From contig DVIW01000021.1 in the NCBI GenBank assembly GCA_018710945.1, positions 1 to 64,000 of the forward strand: DNA of 64,000 nucleotides. The letters run 5' to 3'. This DNA is from Candidatus Aphodovivens avistercoris (GTDB taxonomy: Bacteria > Actinomycetota > Coriobacteriia > Coriobacteriales > Eggerthellaceae). Shown piece after piece: positions 42,045 through 51,551 of the stretch (positions are counted from its first letter, which is position 1; each line of letters starts with the position of its first letter). Under the pieces are notes generated by a model. The model had not been told where the DNA came from, did no database searches, and saw nothing but the letters and a program-made list of their open reading frames with translations. Position numbers and translations under genes: made by a program.

Positions 42045-43199
42045 TCACCCTTCGTCGGCGACGCGCTCCACCACCAGCTCGTTGCCCTTCATCGACAGGC
42101 GGATGCGCCCGTCGAGCAGCTCCAGCAGCTCCTCCCCCACGATGGAGCGCCGCCAACCGCGCAGAAGGTCGACGCCCTTACGGTAGCCGCGCGCGATGCG
42201 AGCGAGGTCGTCGTGGCTGGCCAGCGTCGGCATGGCGATGCCGCTCTCGCGCGAGCGCAGGCGCACGAGCGCCGTCATCAGGTCGATGGCCAGATCCACG
42301 TTGGGCTCGCTGCGGCCCGGGCGGTCGGACTCCGGCCACGAATCCGGCGGCGAGTCCAGCGCCGAGGCGATGAGCTCCAGCACGGCGCGCGCGTCGCGCA
42401 CGGGCAGCTTCTCGCGCATGCCGCGCACCATGTACAGGTCGTTGAGCGTGCGCGCCTCGCGCTTGCAGGCCTCCACCACCTGCTCGTCGGTCACCACCCA
42501 TTTGCGGGGGATGTCGCGGCGCTGGGCCTCCAGCTCGCGCCACGCCGCCACCTCGCGGGCCGCCGCCAGCTGGCGGCGCGACAGCTGGCCCACGCGGCGC
42601 AGGCGCCGGTAGCGGGCGCGCTCGTCCACCTGGAAGTGCGCAGGATCCGACAGCTCGGCGAACTCGCGGTCCAGCCAGCCCAGGCGGTTCTTCTCCACCA
42701 GCTTCGCGTGCATCTTCTCGTAGAGCTGCGGAAGGTAGATGACGTCCTCGGCCGCGTAGCGCAGCTGCGATTCCGACAGCGGGCGCTGCGACCAGTCGGT
42801 GAACGACTCCATCTTGCGCAGCGACACGCCCAGCTCCGCCTGCACGAGCGAGGCCAGCCCGATCTGCTGGGTGTGCCCCAGCACGGCCGCGGCGATCTGC
42901 GTGTCGAAGATGGGGCGCGGCAGCATGCCCATCACGTGCAGCAGGATCTCCAGATCCTGGCCGCCCGCGTGGAACAGCTTCACGATGCCCTCGTCGGTGA
43001 ACGAGGGCTCAAGCGCGGAGAAATCGCGCACCTCGAACGGGTCCACCACCGCCACGTCGTCGTCGGCGGAAAGCTGCAGCAGGCACAGCTGGGGATAGTA
43101 GGTGCTCTCGCGCAGAAACTCGGTGTCGATGGCCAAAACGCGCGCTTCGCGGGCGCGCGCGGCGAACGCGTCGAACGATTCTTGATCGGCTATGTACAT
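42045..43199 (-). CDS. rnd: Ribonuclease D-like 3'-5' exonuclease
   Basis: RNase D trims tRNA 3' ends. The DEDD exonuclease domain shows ExoI IDTEFLRE near residue 25, ExoII KLFHAGGQDLEIL, and ExoIII YAAEDVIYLPQLYEKM near 160. An HRDC helical domain follows (about 200-290), with a second HRDC-like part at the C-terminus. ATG at 43199 follows AAGGA; an earlier in-frame ATG lacks a ribosome site. The length of 384 residues fits the family. Confidence 0.92.
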   Translation of the reverse strand: MYIADQESFDAFAARAREARVLAIDTEFLRESTYYPQLCLLQLSADDDVAVVDPFEVRDFSALEPSFTDEGIVKLFHAGGQDLEILLHVMGMLPRPIFDTQIAAAVLGHTQQIGLASLVQAELGVSLRKMESFTDWSQRPLSESQLRYAAEDVIYLPQLYEKMHAKLVEKNRLGWLDREFAELSDPAHFQVDERARYRRLRRVGQLSRRQLAAAREVAAWRELEAQRRDIPRKWVVTDEQVVEACKREARTLNDLYMVRGMREKLPVRDARAVLELIASALDSPPDSWPESDRPGRSEPNVDLAIDLMTALVRLRSRESGIAMPTLASHDDLARIARGYRKGVDLLRGWRRSIVGEELLELLDGRIRLSMKGNELVVERVADEG

Positions 43200-43247
43200 G
43201 CAGGAGGGTCCTTGCCTTGTCATCGCGGTTCTTGTTGTACCATGACC

Positions 43248-43256
43248 ATCATAGCA
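43248..43256 (-). promoter_or_regulatory. Extended -10 promoter for RNase D
   Basis: The minus strand reads TGCTATGAT, 49-57 bases before the ATG at 43199, in the divergent spacer shared with the kinase gene. Confidence 0.5.
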
Positions 43257-43271
43257 ACAGAAGGGGGATCT

Positions 43272-44189
43272 GTGAAACTGCTCGTCATCAACAACCTCAA
43301 GTCAGGCTACGGCGAAGGCGCCGTCTACGACTTCATCCGCTCGTTCGTGCGGGACGGCGACGAGGTGTGCCTGCGCTCCACCGACGGCGCGACCGACCTG
43401 TCCACGATGGTGTTCGACGCCGCCGACTACGATGCCGTCGTCGCCAGCGGCGGGGACGGGACGGTGGCCGCGGTGAGCTACTGCCTGGCGGGCACGGGCA
43501 TCCCCGTTCTCCCCTTCCCCGCCGGCACGGCCAACCTGCTGGCGCTCAACCTCGCCTCGCCCAACGAACCGCACGCGCTGGCGAAGCTCGTGCGCGCGGG
43601 CCTGACGCTCGACTTCGACCTGGGCGAGATGGAGGTGGGCGGGCGGCGCTGCGGCTTCGTCATCATGGCCGGCGCGGGCTACGACGCGGCCATCATGCGC
43701 GACGCAAAGCCGAACAAGCGGCTGCTGGGGCCCATGGCCTATTTCTCGGCCGCCATCGCCAACCCCACGCCGCAAATGTCGAAGTTCACGATCACGCTGG
43801 ACGGGCGAAAGCTGGAAAGCGAGGGGCTCGGCATCCTTTTGGTGAACTTCGCCAAACTGCAGTTCGACCTGTCAGTCACCCACGACAACGAGCCGCGCGA
43901 CGGCGTGCTGGGCGTGGTGGTGCTGAAGGCCAAGACCGCGTTCGACCTGATTCCGGCGCTCATCGCCAGCCTGCTCGACCGCGACGGCGAGCACCCCGAC
44001 CGCACGGAGTCGCTGGAGATCTTCTACGCGCACGAGATCCGCGTGGAGGCCGACCCGCCCATGGAGGTGCAGTTCGACGGCGAGGCGAACGGGCTCACCA
44101 CCCCCTTCTCGGCACGCGTCCTGCCCGGCGCCGCGCGGTTCTACGTGTCTGAAGAGGGCTTCGAGCTGTTCTCCGACGAAGGGAAGTAG
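43272..44189 (+). CDS. Diacylglycerol kinase-like lipid kinase
   Basis: The DAGK catalytic fold is shown by VINNLKSGYGEG at the N-terminus, VVASGGDGTVAAVSYCL (GGDGT near residue 60), LPFPAGTANLLALNL near 79 and AGAGYDAAIM near 137. Family members phosphorylate diacylglycerol or related lipids at the cytoplasmic membrane face. GTG at 43272 follows AAGGGGGA; an ATG 30 bases upstream is an alternative with poorer spacing. The length is 305 residues. It is divergent from RNase D, with convergent tRNAs downstream. Confidence 0.9.
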   Translation: MKLLVINNLKSGYGEGAVYDFIRSFVRDGDEVCLRSTDGATDLSTMVFDAADYDAVVASGGDGTVAAVSYCLAGTGIPVLPFPAGTANLLALNLASPNEPHALAKLVRAGLTLDFDLGEMEVGGRRCGFVIMAGAGYDAAIMRDAKPNKRLLGPMAYFSAAIANPTPQMSKFTITLDGRKLESEGLGILLVNFAKLQFDLSVTHDNEPRDGVLGVVVLKAKTAFDLIPALIASLLDRDGEHPDRTESLEIFYAHEIRVEADPPMEVQFDGEANGLTTPFSARVLPGAARFYVSEEGFELFSDEGK

Positions 44190-44247
44190 CCGGGCACGCG
44201 CGGCGGTGGCTGGTTGGCGCCGCCGCGCGGCCACGTTGGTCCGGGCA

Positions 44248-44278
44248 ATAAAAAAGGCCAGAGGCTTCAGCCGTCTGA
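44248..44278 (-). terminator. Intrinsic terminator after tRNA-Val
   Basis: On the minus strand GGTCAGA...TCTGGCC with an inner GGC-TGAA-GCC is followed by TTTTTT. It also faces the kinase gene on the plus strand. Confidence 0.9.
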
Positions 44279-44289
44279 CCTGGTGTTAA

Positions 44290-44364
44290 TGGTGGTCGCT
44301 ACAGGATTTGAACCTGTGACCCCCGCCGTGTGAAGGCGATGCTCTCCCGCTGAGCCAAGCGACC
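44290..44364 (-). tRNA. tRNA-Val (anticodon CAC)
   Basis: The 75-nt minus-strand cloverleaf has acceptor GGTCGCT / AGCGACC, A73 and an encoded CCA. The anticodon loop TTCACAC lies between TCGCC and GGCGG, and the T-loop is GTTCAAATC. It reads codon GTG. Confidence 0.97.
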
Positions 44365-44653
44365 GGATCACGTTGTCGTTTCAACGTGCCTAAGTATATT
44401 AGCCTTGTTGCAAGAACCGCGCAAGGGGTAATTTTGACTTTTTTCAAAATCCCTCACGATGCGGCCCAACGGACCGAAGCGGACCCAGGGCCGCACGGCG
44501 CGGCTCCTAGACCGAAGCAGGTTCAGGACCGCACGGCACGGCACAGAGAGCCAAAGCGAGCTCGGCGCCGTGCGATCCCAAGCCAGTTGCGCAGTCGCCT
44601 CAGACAAGCGAGCGCCGCCCGAAGGCGGCTTTCGGTCCAACGGCACCGGAAAC
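44365..44653. other. Spacer between tRNA-Val and tRNA-Leu
   Basis: No gene is seen. It contains an imperfect tandem repeat at 44472-44547 and AT-rich patches near 44395-44455 (for example ACTTTTTTCAAAAT), where a minus-strand promoter for tRNA-Val would be expected. Confidence 0.6.
44472..44547. repeat. Imperfect tandem repeat, period 38, two copies
   Basis: Copies at 44472-44509 and 44510-44547 share 29 of 38 positions. Common blocks are GACCGAAGC at the start and CGCACGGC in the middle. Confidence 0.65.
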
Positions 44654-44684
44654 AAAAAATGCGAACCCAGCAAGGGGTTCGCAT
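44654..44684 (-). terminator. Intrinsic terminator after tRNA-Leu
   Basis: On the minus strand ATGCGAACCC / GGGTTCGCAT (10 bp, loop CTTGCT) runs into TTTTTTG. Confidence 0.92.
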
Positions 44685-44694
44685 TTCGTTCGTC

Positions 44695-44782
44695 TGGTGT
44701 CGGAGGCGGGATTTGAACCCGCACACCCTAATACGGGCACAAGCACCTCAAGCTTGCGTGTCTGCCGTTCCACCACTCCGAC
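44695..44782 (-). tRNA. tRNA-Leu (anticodon GAG)
   Basis: The 88-nt class II tRNA has acceptor GTCGGAG / CTCCGAC, A73 and CCA. Anticodon loop TTGAGGT lies between CAAGC and GCTTG. The long variable arm (GTGCCCGTATTAGGGTGT) is typical of Leu. It reads CTC/CTT. Confidence 0.96.
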
Positions 44783-44904
44783 ATAAGGGGTTGCTCAAAC
44801 GCAACGTTCGGTATTCTACCCTATGCACCCGGGCTTGTGAAGCCCTGATTTTCCACGATTTGACGCCGCATCGCACGCGGCGCGCGAAAGGCGAAGGGCT
44901 AAGC

Positions 44905-45156
44905 CTACGCGATGGTGCCGTGCGGGTAGATGATCATCAACACCAGCAGCGACACGAGGAACACGAGCGCGAACACGATGGTGATGCGGTCGAGGTTCTT
45001 CTCGACGATGCCCGAGCCGGTCTGGGCGGAGTACACGGAGCTGGCGATCATGTCGGAGATGCCCGTGCCCTTGCCGGAATGCAGCAGGATGAACACGATC
45101 AGACCGATGCCGGAAGCCACCAGCAAGACGAGGAAGAGGATCACGAGAGGAGTCAA
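44905..45156 (-). CDS. secG: Preprotein translocase subunit SecG
   Basis: SecG is the small auxiliary subunit of the SecYEG channel. The 83-residue protein has two TM helices (about 4-26 and 56-78) joined by the conserved polar loop HSGKGTGISDMIASS. The start is TTG at 45156, 8 bases after AAAAAGGA; no ATG fits. It lies 318 bases downstream of gpmI on the same strand, close to tRNA-Leu. Confidence 0.93.
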   Translation of the reverse strand: MTPLVILFLVLLVASGIGLIVFILLHSGKGTGISDMIASSVYSAQTGSGIVEKNLDRITIVFALVFLVSLLVLMIIYPHGTIA

Positions 45157-45474
45157 AGCACTGTCCTTTTTCTAACGTTCGATTCTCGGGCACGCCACGC
45201 GGCGACCCATTCACACAATCCATGGAGTTTAGCTGAAGAAGCCCCGTGCGCGCAAGCGCTGATCGACGGAAACCGCAGCGCGCACACGCAGGCTCCATGC
45301 GCGCAACGCGAAAGCGGGCGTCCCGCAGCGGGCGAAGCGCACGCCTGCCCGCCGTCCGCAGCGCGATGGCGCGCGTCGGCCAACACGAAACGCAGCGCGC
45401 CCGCCCGCGGCAGGCGGCGCCCAGCGCAGCGCCGCCTGCCGCTTCCGTACAGCGCGGGCAAACCCCGGCGAATC
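45157..45474. other. Spacer between gpmI and secG with a 14-bp hairpin
   Basis: No gene is seen. GCGGCAGGCGGCGC (45407-45420) and GCGCCGCCTGCCGC (45429-45442) form a perfect hairpin about 35 bases past the gpmI stop. It could be a terminator-like or 3'-protective structure, but no T-run follows. An AT-richer patch at about 45205-45240 is a plausible place for the secG promoter. Confidence 0.6.
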
Positions 45475-47058
45475 CTAGCGGGCCGCGTCGGCAAGCAGGC
45501 TGTCGGCCTCCATCTGCGCGGGGCGCGGCAGGCCGATGATGTCGAGCAGCGTGGGCGCCAGGTTGCACAGGGCCCCGCCGTCGCGTCCAAAGGACAGGTC
45601 GCGTCCCGAGTAATCCAGAAGCGCGCACGGCACCGGAGCGGTGGTGTGCGCGGTGTGCGGCGAGCCGTCGGCCGCCAGCATCTTGTCGGCGTTGCCGTGG
45701 TCGGCCGTCAGCAGCGCGGTGCCGCACGCGCGCTCAAGCGCCGCCAGCACCTTGCCCACGCCCTCGTCCACCGCTTCCACGGCCGCCACCGCCGCCGGGA
45801 TGACGCCGGTGTGCCCCACCATGTCGCAGTTGGCGAAGTTCACGATGTAGACGTCCGCCTCGCGCGCGTCGATGGCGCTCGCCAGCGCATCGGCCACTTC
45901 CGGCTCGCTCATCTGGGGCTGCAGATCGTAGGTGGCCACCTTCGGGCTGGCGATAAGCGTGCGGCGCTCCCCCGCCTTGGGCGCCTCCACCCCGCCGTTC
46001 AGAAAGAACGTCACGTGCGCGTACTTCTCGGTCTCGGCGATGTGGTACTGGCGCAGCCCCGCGTCGGCCAGCACGTCGGCCAGCACGTTTTCGGGGAACT
46101 CCTTGGGGAAGGCCACCGGCGCGTCGATGGCTGGATCGTACTCGGTCAGGCACACGAAGCGCACCTGCGGGACAAACCCGCGCTCGAAGCCCTCGAACGC
46201 CCCGTCGCAGAACGCGTGCGACAGCTCGCGCGCGCGGTCGGGACGGAAGTTGAAGAACACCACCGCGTCGCCGTCGGCCACGCCGCGCCCGTCGAGTGCG
46301 CACGGCACGAGGAACTCGTCGGTGACGCCTTCCGCATACGACGCGCGCACGCGCTCCGCCGCCGTGCCGGAAACCGTCTCCGCGGGATGCACGAGGACAT
46401 CCCATGCCTTCTGCACGCGATCCCAGCGCTTGTCGCGGTCCATCGCGTAGTAGCGCCCGGAAAGGCTCGCGATGCGGAAGCGCTCCGTCCCCGCCTGACG
46501 GTTGAGTCCGTCGAGCTTGGCCTGCAGCTCCTCCACGTAGCCCGCGCCGCTTGCAGGCGGCACGTCGCGCCCATCGAGGAAGCAGTGGACGCGCACGTCG
46601 GAGACGCCCAGCTCGGCCGCCATGTCCAGCAGCGCGTAGAGGTGCGCGTTGCTGGAATGGACGCCGCCGTCCGACAGAAGCCCCATGAAATGAAGCGCCC
46701 CGCCGCCGTCGCGCGCAGCGGAGAACGCCTCCGTGAGCACCGGGTTGCGGCGCAGCGAGCCGTCGGCGCACGCGCGGTTGATGCGCGAGAGCTCCTGGTG
46801 CACCACGCGCCCCGCGCCGATGTTGAGGTGCCCCACTTCGGAATTGCCCATCTGGCCCGCAGGAAGCCCCACGGCCTCGCCAGACGCCTCCAAGCGGATG
46901 AAAGGATGCGCCGAGAACGCCTCGTCAAGGTGCGGCGTGCGCGCCAGCGAGATGGCGTTGCCCGGCCCGGGCTCGGCCAGGCCAAACCCGTCCATGATGA
47001 TGAGGGCGGCGGGAAGGTGCAGCCCCGCCGATTCAGCCGACAAGCGCGCCTCGGTCAT
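45475..47058 (-). CDS. gpmI: 2,3-bisphosphoglycerate-independent phosphoglycerate mutase
   Basis: GpmI interconverts 3- and 2-phosphoglycerate and needs Mn2+. The alkaline-phosphatase-like fold is shown by ALIIMDGFG near residue 18, the phosphoserine loop GQMGNSEVGHLNIG (Ser73), HCFLDGRDVPP near 134, VFFNFRPDRARE, NFANCDMVGHTG, and the C-terminal TADHGNADKM. The length of 527 residues is normal. ATG at 47058 overlaps the tpiA stop by 4 bases (ATGA). Confidence 0.96.
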   Translation of the reverse strand: MTEARLSAESAGLHLPAALIIMDGFGLAEPGPGNAISLARTPHLDEAFSAHPFIRLEASGEAVGLPAGQMGNSEVGHLNIGAGRVVHQELSRINRACADGSLRRNPVLTEAFSAARDGGGALHFMGLLSDGGVHSSNAHLYALLDMAAELGVSDVRVHCFLDGRDVPPASGAGYVEELQAKLDGLNRQAGTERFRIASLSGRYYAMDRDKRWDRVQKAWDVLVHPAETVSGTAAERVRASYAEGVTDEFLVPCALDGRGVADGDAVVFFNFRPDRARELSHAFCDGAFEGFERGFVPQVRFVCLTEYDPAIDAPVAFPKEFPENVLADVLADAGLRQYHIAETEKYAHVTFFLNGGVEAPKAGERRTLIASPKVATYDLQPQMSEPEVADALASAIDAREADVYIVNFANCDMVGHTGVIPAAVAAVEAVDEGVGKVLAALERACGTALLTADHGNADKMLAADGSPHTAHTTAPVPCALLDYSGRDLSFGRDGGALCNLAPTLLDIIGLPRPAQMEADSLLADAAR

Positions 47059-47828
47059 CGCACGCACGCCTCCACCAGCTGGATGAACGACTCGGCCTTC
47101 AGGCTGGCGCCGCCCACCAGGCCGCCGTCGATGTCGGGCTGGGCCAGAAGCGCCTCCACGTTGCCGGGGTTCATCGAGCCGCCGTACAGGATGCGCATGC
47201 CCTCGGCCGCCTCGTCGCCGAACAGGCGGGCCAGCTCGGCGCGGATGGCGGCGCACACCTCTTCCGCCTGCTCGGGCGTGGCGGTGCGGCCGGTGCCGAT
47301 GGCCCAGATGGGCTCGTAGGCCACCACGGCGTGCGCCGCATCGGCCGCCTCGATGCCCGCGAACGCCGCGCGCACCTGGGCGCACACGTACTCGAGCGTC
47401 GTGCCCTCGTCGCGCACCGCAAGAGACTCGCCCACGCACACGATGGGAGCGATGCCGCCGGCGATGAGCGCGGCCACCTTGCGGTTCACGTCCTCGTTCG
47501 TCTCGCCAAACAGAGTGCGGCGCTCGGAGTGCCCCACGATGCAGTACTCGCAGCCGATCTCCTTGAGCATGGGCACTGAGATCTCGCCGGTGTAGGCGCC
47601 CGACGCCTCCCAGTAGACGTCTTGCGCGCCCACAGCCACCTCGGTCTTGTCGAACTCCAACACCGTGCGAGCGGGCTTCAAATCCACAAACGGCGGGCAA
47701 ATCACCACGTCGGCCTTGTCGGGCCACGCGCGCTTCAGCCGGTTCGCGATCTCCTGCGTGAGCACCACCGCCTCTGCGATGGTGTTGTTCATCTTCCAAT
47801 TCCCCGCCATCAAAGGCTTCCGAGCCAT
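47055..47828 (-). CDS. tpiA: Triosephosphate isomerase
   Basis: TpiA interconverts dihydroxyacetone phosphate and glyceraldehyde 3-phosphate. Signatures are MAGNWKMNN (catalytic Lys12), IVGHSERRTLFGE (His, about 100), AYEPIWAIGTG (catalytic Glu about 172) and LYGGSMNPGN near 215. The length of 257 residues is standard. AAGGAGGAG precedes the ATG. It is coupled to gpmI and separated from pgk by the palindromic element at 47902-48172. Confidence 0.97.
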   Translation of the reverse strand: MARKPLMAGNWKMNNTIAEAVVLTQEIANRLKRAWPDKADVVICPPFVDLKPARTVLEFDKTEVAVGAQDVYWEASGAYTGEISVPMLKEIGCEYCIVGHSERRTLFGETNEDVNRKVAALIAGGIAPIVCVGESLAVRDEGTTLEYVCAQVRAAFAGIEAADAAHAVVAYEPIWAIGTGRTATPEQAEEVCAAIRAELARLFGDEAAEGMRILYGGSMNPGNVEALLAQPDIDGGLVGGASLKAESFIQLVEACVR

Positions 47829-48189
47829 AAGCTCCTCCTTTTTCCCTTCTTCTTAGAATGCTTGCCGGGCGCACCGCATCGAGGGTTCACCAGAACGCAC
47901 CGCGCGGAGGGCGGGAGGGAGGGTCCGCGCACAGTTCCGCAGCGACTCGAAACGTCCCAACAACGGCACCGCGCCAAGCGGCCCGGGAGGGCGGGGTCCC
48001 GCGCGCAGTTCCGCACGAGCCGAAACGCCCTGTGGGCGTTTCGCGCGAGCCCAGGACTGTTTGAGCACGGGGCCCCGCCCTCCCGGGCCGCCCGCAAACG
48101 CTCCAAGCAGATCCCCAAGGGTCGTTTCGAGCGAACCCAGACCGCGAGCCCGACGCCTCCCGCCCTCCGCGCCCCTCAGCTAGAACCAG
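47829..48189. other. Spacer between pgk and tpiA
   Basis: This 361-bp region holds the nested palindrome at 47902-48172 and nothing that looks like a gene. No tRNA or known riboswitch shape was recognised. Confidence 0.6.
47902..48172. repeat. Nested palindrome made of four copies of a GC-rich unit
   Basis: Two direct units (47901-47954 and 47978-48027) each begin with a GGAGGGCGGG-type box and end in CGAAACG. Two inverted copies follow (48037-48091 and 48123-48172, beginning CGTTTCG). As a result 47902-47918 pairs perfectly with 48156-48172 (17 bp), 47978-48001 pairs with 48068-48091 (23 of 24), and the centre is a 10-bp hairpin CGAAACGCCC-TGT-GGGCGTTTCG (48021-48043). It lies inside the gap-pgk-tpiA-gpmI transcript and may act as an mRNA-stability or attenuation structure, or be a BIME-like repeat. 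Confidence 0.75.
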
Positions 48190-49374
48190 CTACCGAAGCG
48201 CCTCAACGCCCGGCAGCGCCTCTCCCTGCACCAGTTCCATCGACGCGCCGCCGCCCGTCGAGATGAACGTCATCTTGTCCGCCAGGCCGAACTTGTTCAC
48301 CGCCGCCACGCTGTCGCCGCCGCCGATGATGGTGTCGGCCGCCTCGTTGTCCGCCACGGCCTCGGCCACCGCCTTGGTGCCCGCCGCGAACGCGTCCATC
48401 TCGAACACGCCCATCGGGCCGTTCCAGAACACCGTGGCCGCCTTGCCTATGGCGTCGGCGTAGCGCGCCGCCGTGCCCGCGCCGATGTCCAGCCCCATCA
48501 TGTCCGCGGGAATGGCATCCACCGGCACCTCCTTGGTCGCCGCATCCTCGGCGAAGCGGTCGGCGCACACCACGTCGGTGGGCAGCAGCAGCTCGACGCC
48601 GCGCTCGCGCGCCTTCGCCAGCATCTCGCCGGCACGCTCGACCCACTCGTCCTCTTTCAGCGACGTGCCCACCGAAAGGCCCTGCGCCAGAAGGAAGGTG
48701 AAGCACATGCCGCCGCCGATGATCAGCGTGTCGCACTTGTCGATGAGTGCGTCGATGACCTTGATCTTGTCGGACACCTTCGAGCCGCCCAGGATGGCGA
48801 CGAAGGGGCGCTTCGGCTGCTCCAGCATCCCGGAAAGCGTGCCCACCTCGCGCTCCATCAGGTAGCCCGCATAGGCCGGAAGCAGCGCCGCCACGCCCGC
48901 GGTGGAGGCGTGCGCGCGGTGCGCGGTGCCGAACGCGTCGTTGACGTAGGCCTCGCCCAGCGCGGCCAGCTCTTCGCAGAAGCCCGGATCGTTCTTCTTC
49001 TCGCGCTTGTCGAAGCGCAGGTTCTCCAGCAGAAGCACGTCGCCGTCGCGCAGGGCGGCCGCCTTCGCCTGGGCGTCCTCGCCCACCGTGTCGGCGGCGA
49101 AGGCCACGGGCTTGCCCAGAAGCTCCGCCAGGCGCAGGGCGGCGGGACGCAGGGTGAACGCCTCCTCGAAGCCCGTGCCGGACGGACGGCCCAGATGGCT
49201 CATCAAAATGACGCGGGCGCCGTCGTCCGCCAGCTTCTGGATGGTGGGCAGCGCCGCGCGGATGCGCGTGTCGTCGGTCACGGCGCCATCCTTCACCGGA
49301 ACGTTGAAATCGACGCGCACCAGCACGCGCTTGCCGCGCGCGTCGAGCGCGTCGATGGTCTTGATATCGGACAT
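48190..49374 (-). CDS. pgk: Phosphoglycerate kinase
   Basis: Pgk makes ATP from 1,3-bisphosphoglycerate. The signature [14 protein letters not shown] lies near residue 17, SHLGRPSG near 58, NAIL-type linker region [17 protein letters not shown] near 192, and the nucleotide-site loop [12 protein letters not shown] near 360. The length of 394 residues is standard. ATG at 49374 follows GAAGGGAG; the frame stays open upstream into gap without a ribosome site. A terminator-like hairpin sits in the 56-base gap after gap. Confidence 0.97.
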   Translation of the reverse strand: MSDIKTIDALDARGKRVLVRVDFNVPVKDGAVTDDTRIRAALPTIQKLADDGARVILMSHLGRPSGTGFEEAFTLRPAALRLAELLGKPVAFAADTVGEDAQAKAAALRDGDVLLLENLRFDKREKKNDPGFCEELAALGEAYVNDAFGTAHRAHASTAGVAALLPAYAGYLMEREVGTLSGMLEQPKRPFVAILGGSKVSDKIKVIDALIDKCDTLIIGGGMCFTFLLAQGLSVGTSLKEDEWVERAGEMLAKARERGVELLLPTDVVCADRFAEDAATKEVPVDAIPADMMGLDIGAGTAARYADAIGKAATVFWNGPMGVFEMDAFAAGTKAVAEAVADNEAADTIIGGGDSVAAVNKFGLADKMTFISTGGGASMELVQGEALPGVEALR

Positions 49375-49391
49375 GCAAGCTCCCTTCAACG

Positions 49392-49418
49392 AAAACGGGC
49401 GGCAGGACGCCGCCCGTT
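49392..49418 (-). terminator. Intercistronic terminator-like hairpin between gap and pgk
   Basis: AACGGGCGGC / GCCGCCCGTT (10 bp, 5-nt loop), followed on the minus strand by TTCG, giving a short TTTT run including the stem end. Partial termination would lower pgk-tpiA-gpmI relative to gap. Confidence 0.55.
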
Positions 49419-49430
49419 CGGACCAACCTG

Positions 49431-50573
<1,143 letters not shown>

Positions 50574-50576
50574 ACG

Positions 50577-50618
50577 CAAAACGGCCCGTCCCGCCGCGTC
50601 GCAGCCGCAGACGGACGG
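50577..50618 (-). terminator. Possible terminator after whiA
   Basis: On the minus strand CCGTCC / GGACGG (50613-50618 with 50586-50591) is followed within a few bases by GTTTTGCG. It would separate whiA from gap. Confidence 0.4.
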
Positions 50619-51551
50619 CTATTCCCCGGCCAGTTCCCGCGCAAGCTGCTCGATGCGCCGCACGCGGTGGTAGACGGCCGATTTCGACAGGGGCGGATCG
50701 GCCATCTGGCCGAGCTCCTTCAGCGAGGCGTTGGGGTTGGCCACCCGCAGCTTGATGAACTCCTGAAGCGCCGGCGGCAGGGTCTCCATGCGCCGCGCCT
50801 CCAGCACCTTGCGGATGGCAAGCACCTGGTCGAAGGCGGCGCCGGTGGCCTTCGCCTGGTTGGCAACCTCGGCGTTGATGGAGCGGTTCACGTCGTTGCG
50901 CACGCTTTTGATGACGCGCTCGTTCTCCATGGCCAGCGCCGCCTTGTGCGCGCCGGCGTAGGCCAGAAACTCCATGATGGCCGCGCCGCTTTTCAGGTAG
51001 ACCATGTACGAGCTGCGCCGGCGCATGATGCGCGCGGCGATGCCCTTGCGTGCCAGCAGCTCCACCAGCCCGTCGGCCAGCGTCTCGGTCTCCACCGTTA
51101 TCTCGAAGTGGAAGTCGCCCCGCGGGTTCGACACGAACCCGCTGCCCAGAAACGCCCCGCGCAGGTAGGCGGCCGCGCAGCACTGCTTCTCCACGAGCGA
51201 GGGCTTGATGCCCGCCTCCAGCCCGTCGCCCGACAGCACCCCCATGTCAACCAAAGCCTCGGGAAGCTGGGGCTGCGTGGGCACGTTGATCAGGTAGTTC
51301 GGCGTCTGGTGCAGCACGCTGCGGCGCACGGTGAGGTCGGTCTTCAGACGGTAGAGCCCGTGCAGCTGCCCGATGACCAGCCGCGCCACCGAGGGCACGT
51401 CGGTGGCCACCTCCACGCGGTAGCGGCCCTGCCCCGAAAGGAACAAGGTGCCCTCGATGCGCACCAGCGCGGCCAACGTGGCCCGCTCGCAGTGCGAGCA
51501 GGTGGGCGGCACGTGGGCCAGCTCGTCTTTTACCTCCGACGTGAACGACAT
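50619..51551 (-). CDS. whiA: DNA-binding protein WhiA
   Basis: WhiA combines a LAGLIDADG-like N-terminal domain with a C-terminal helix-turn-helix and controls cell division or sporulation genes in actinobacteria. The start MSFTSEVKDELAHV is characteristic, followed by the HCERATLAALVRIEGT region, CCAAAYLRGAFLGSGFV near residue 125, and the HTH near 270-305 (SLKELGQMADPPLSKSAVYHRVRRIEQLA). The length of 310 residues is normal. It overlaps the end of yvcK by 22 bases. Confidence 0.97.
   Translation of the reverse strand: MSFTSEVKDELAHVPPTCSHCERATLAALVRIEGTLFLSGQGRYRVEVATDVPSVARLVIGQLHGLYRLKTDLTVRRSVLHQTPNYLINVPTQPQLPEALVDMGVLSGDGLEAGIKPSLVEKQCCAAAYLRGAFLGSGFVSNPRGDFHFEITVETETLADGLVELLARKGIAARIMRRRSSYMVYLKSGAAIMEFLAYAGAHKAALAMENERVIKSVRNDVNRSINAEVANQAKATGAAFDQVLAIRKVLEARRMETLPPALQEFIKLRVANPNASLKELGQMADPPLSKSAVYHRVRRIEQLARELAGE

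Noticed and set aside
47829-48189. The palindromic spacer as a tRNA, rRNA fragment or CRISPR array.
   Set aside because: There are no cloverleaf landmarks, no regularly spaced identical repeats with unique spacers, and the symmetry is inverted, not tandem.
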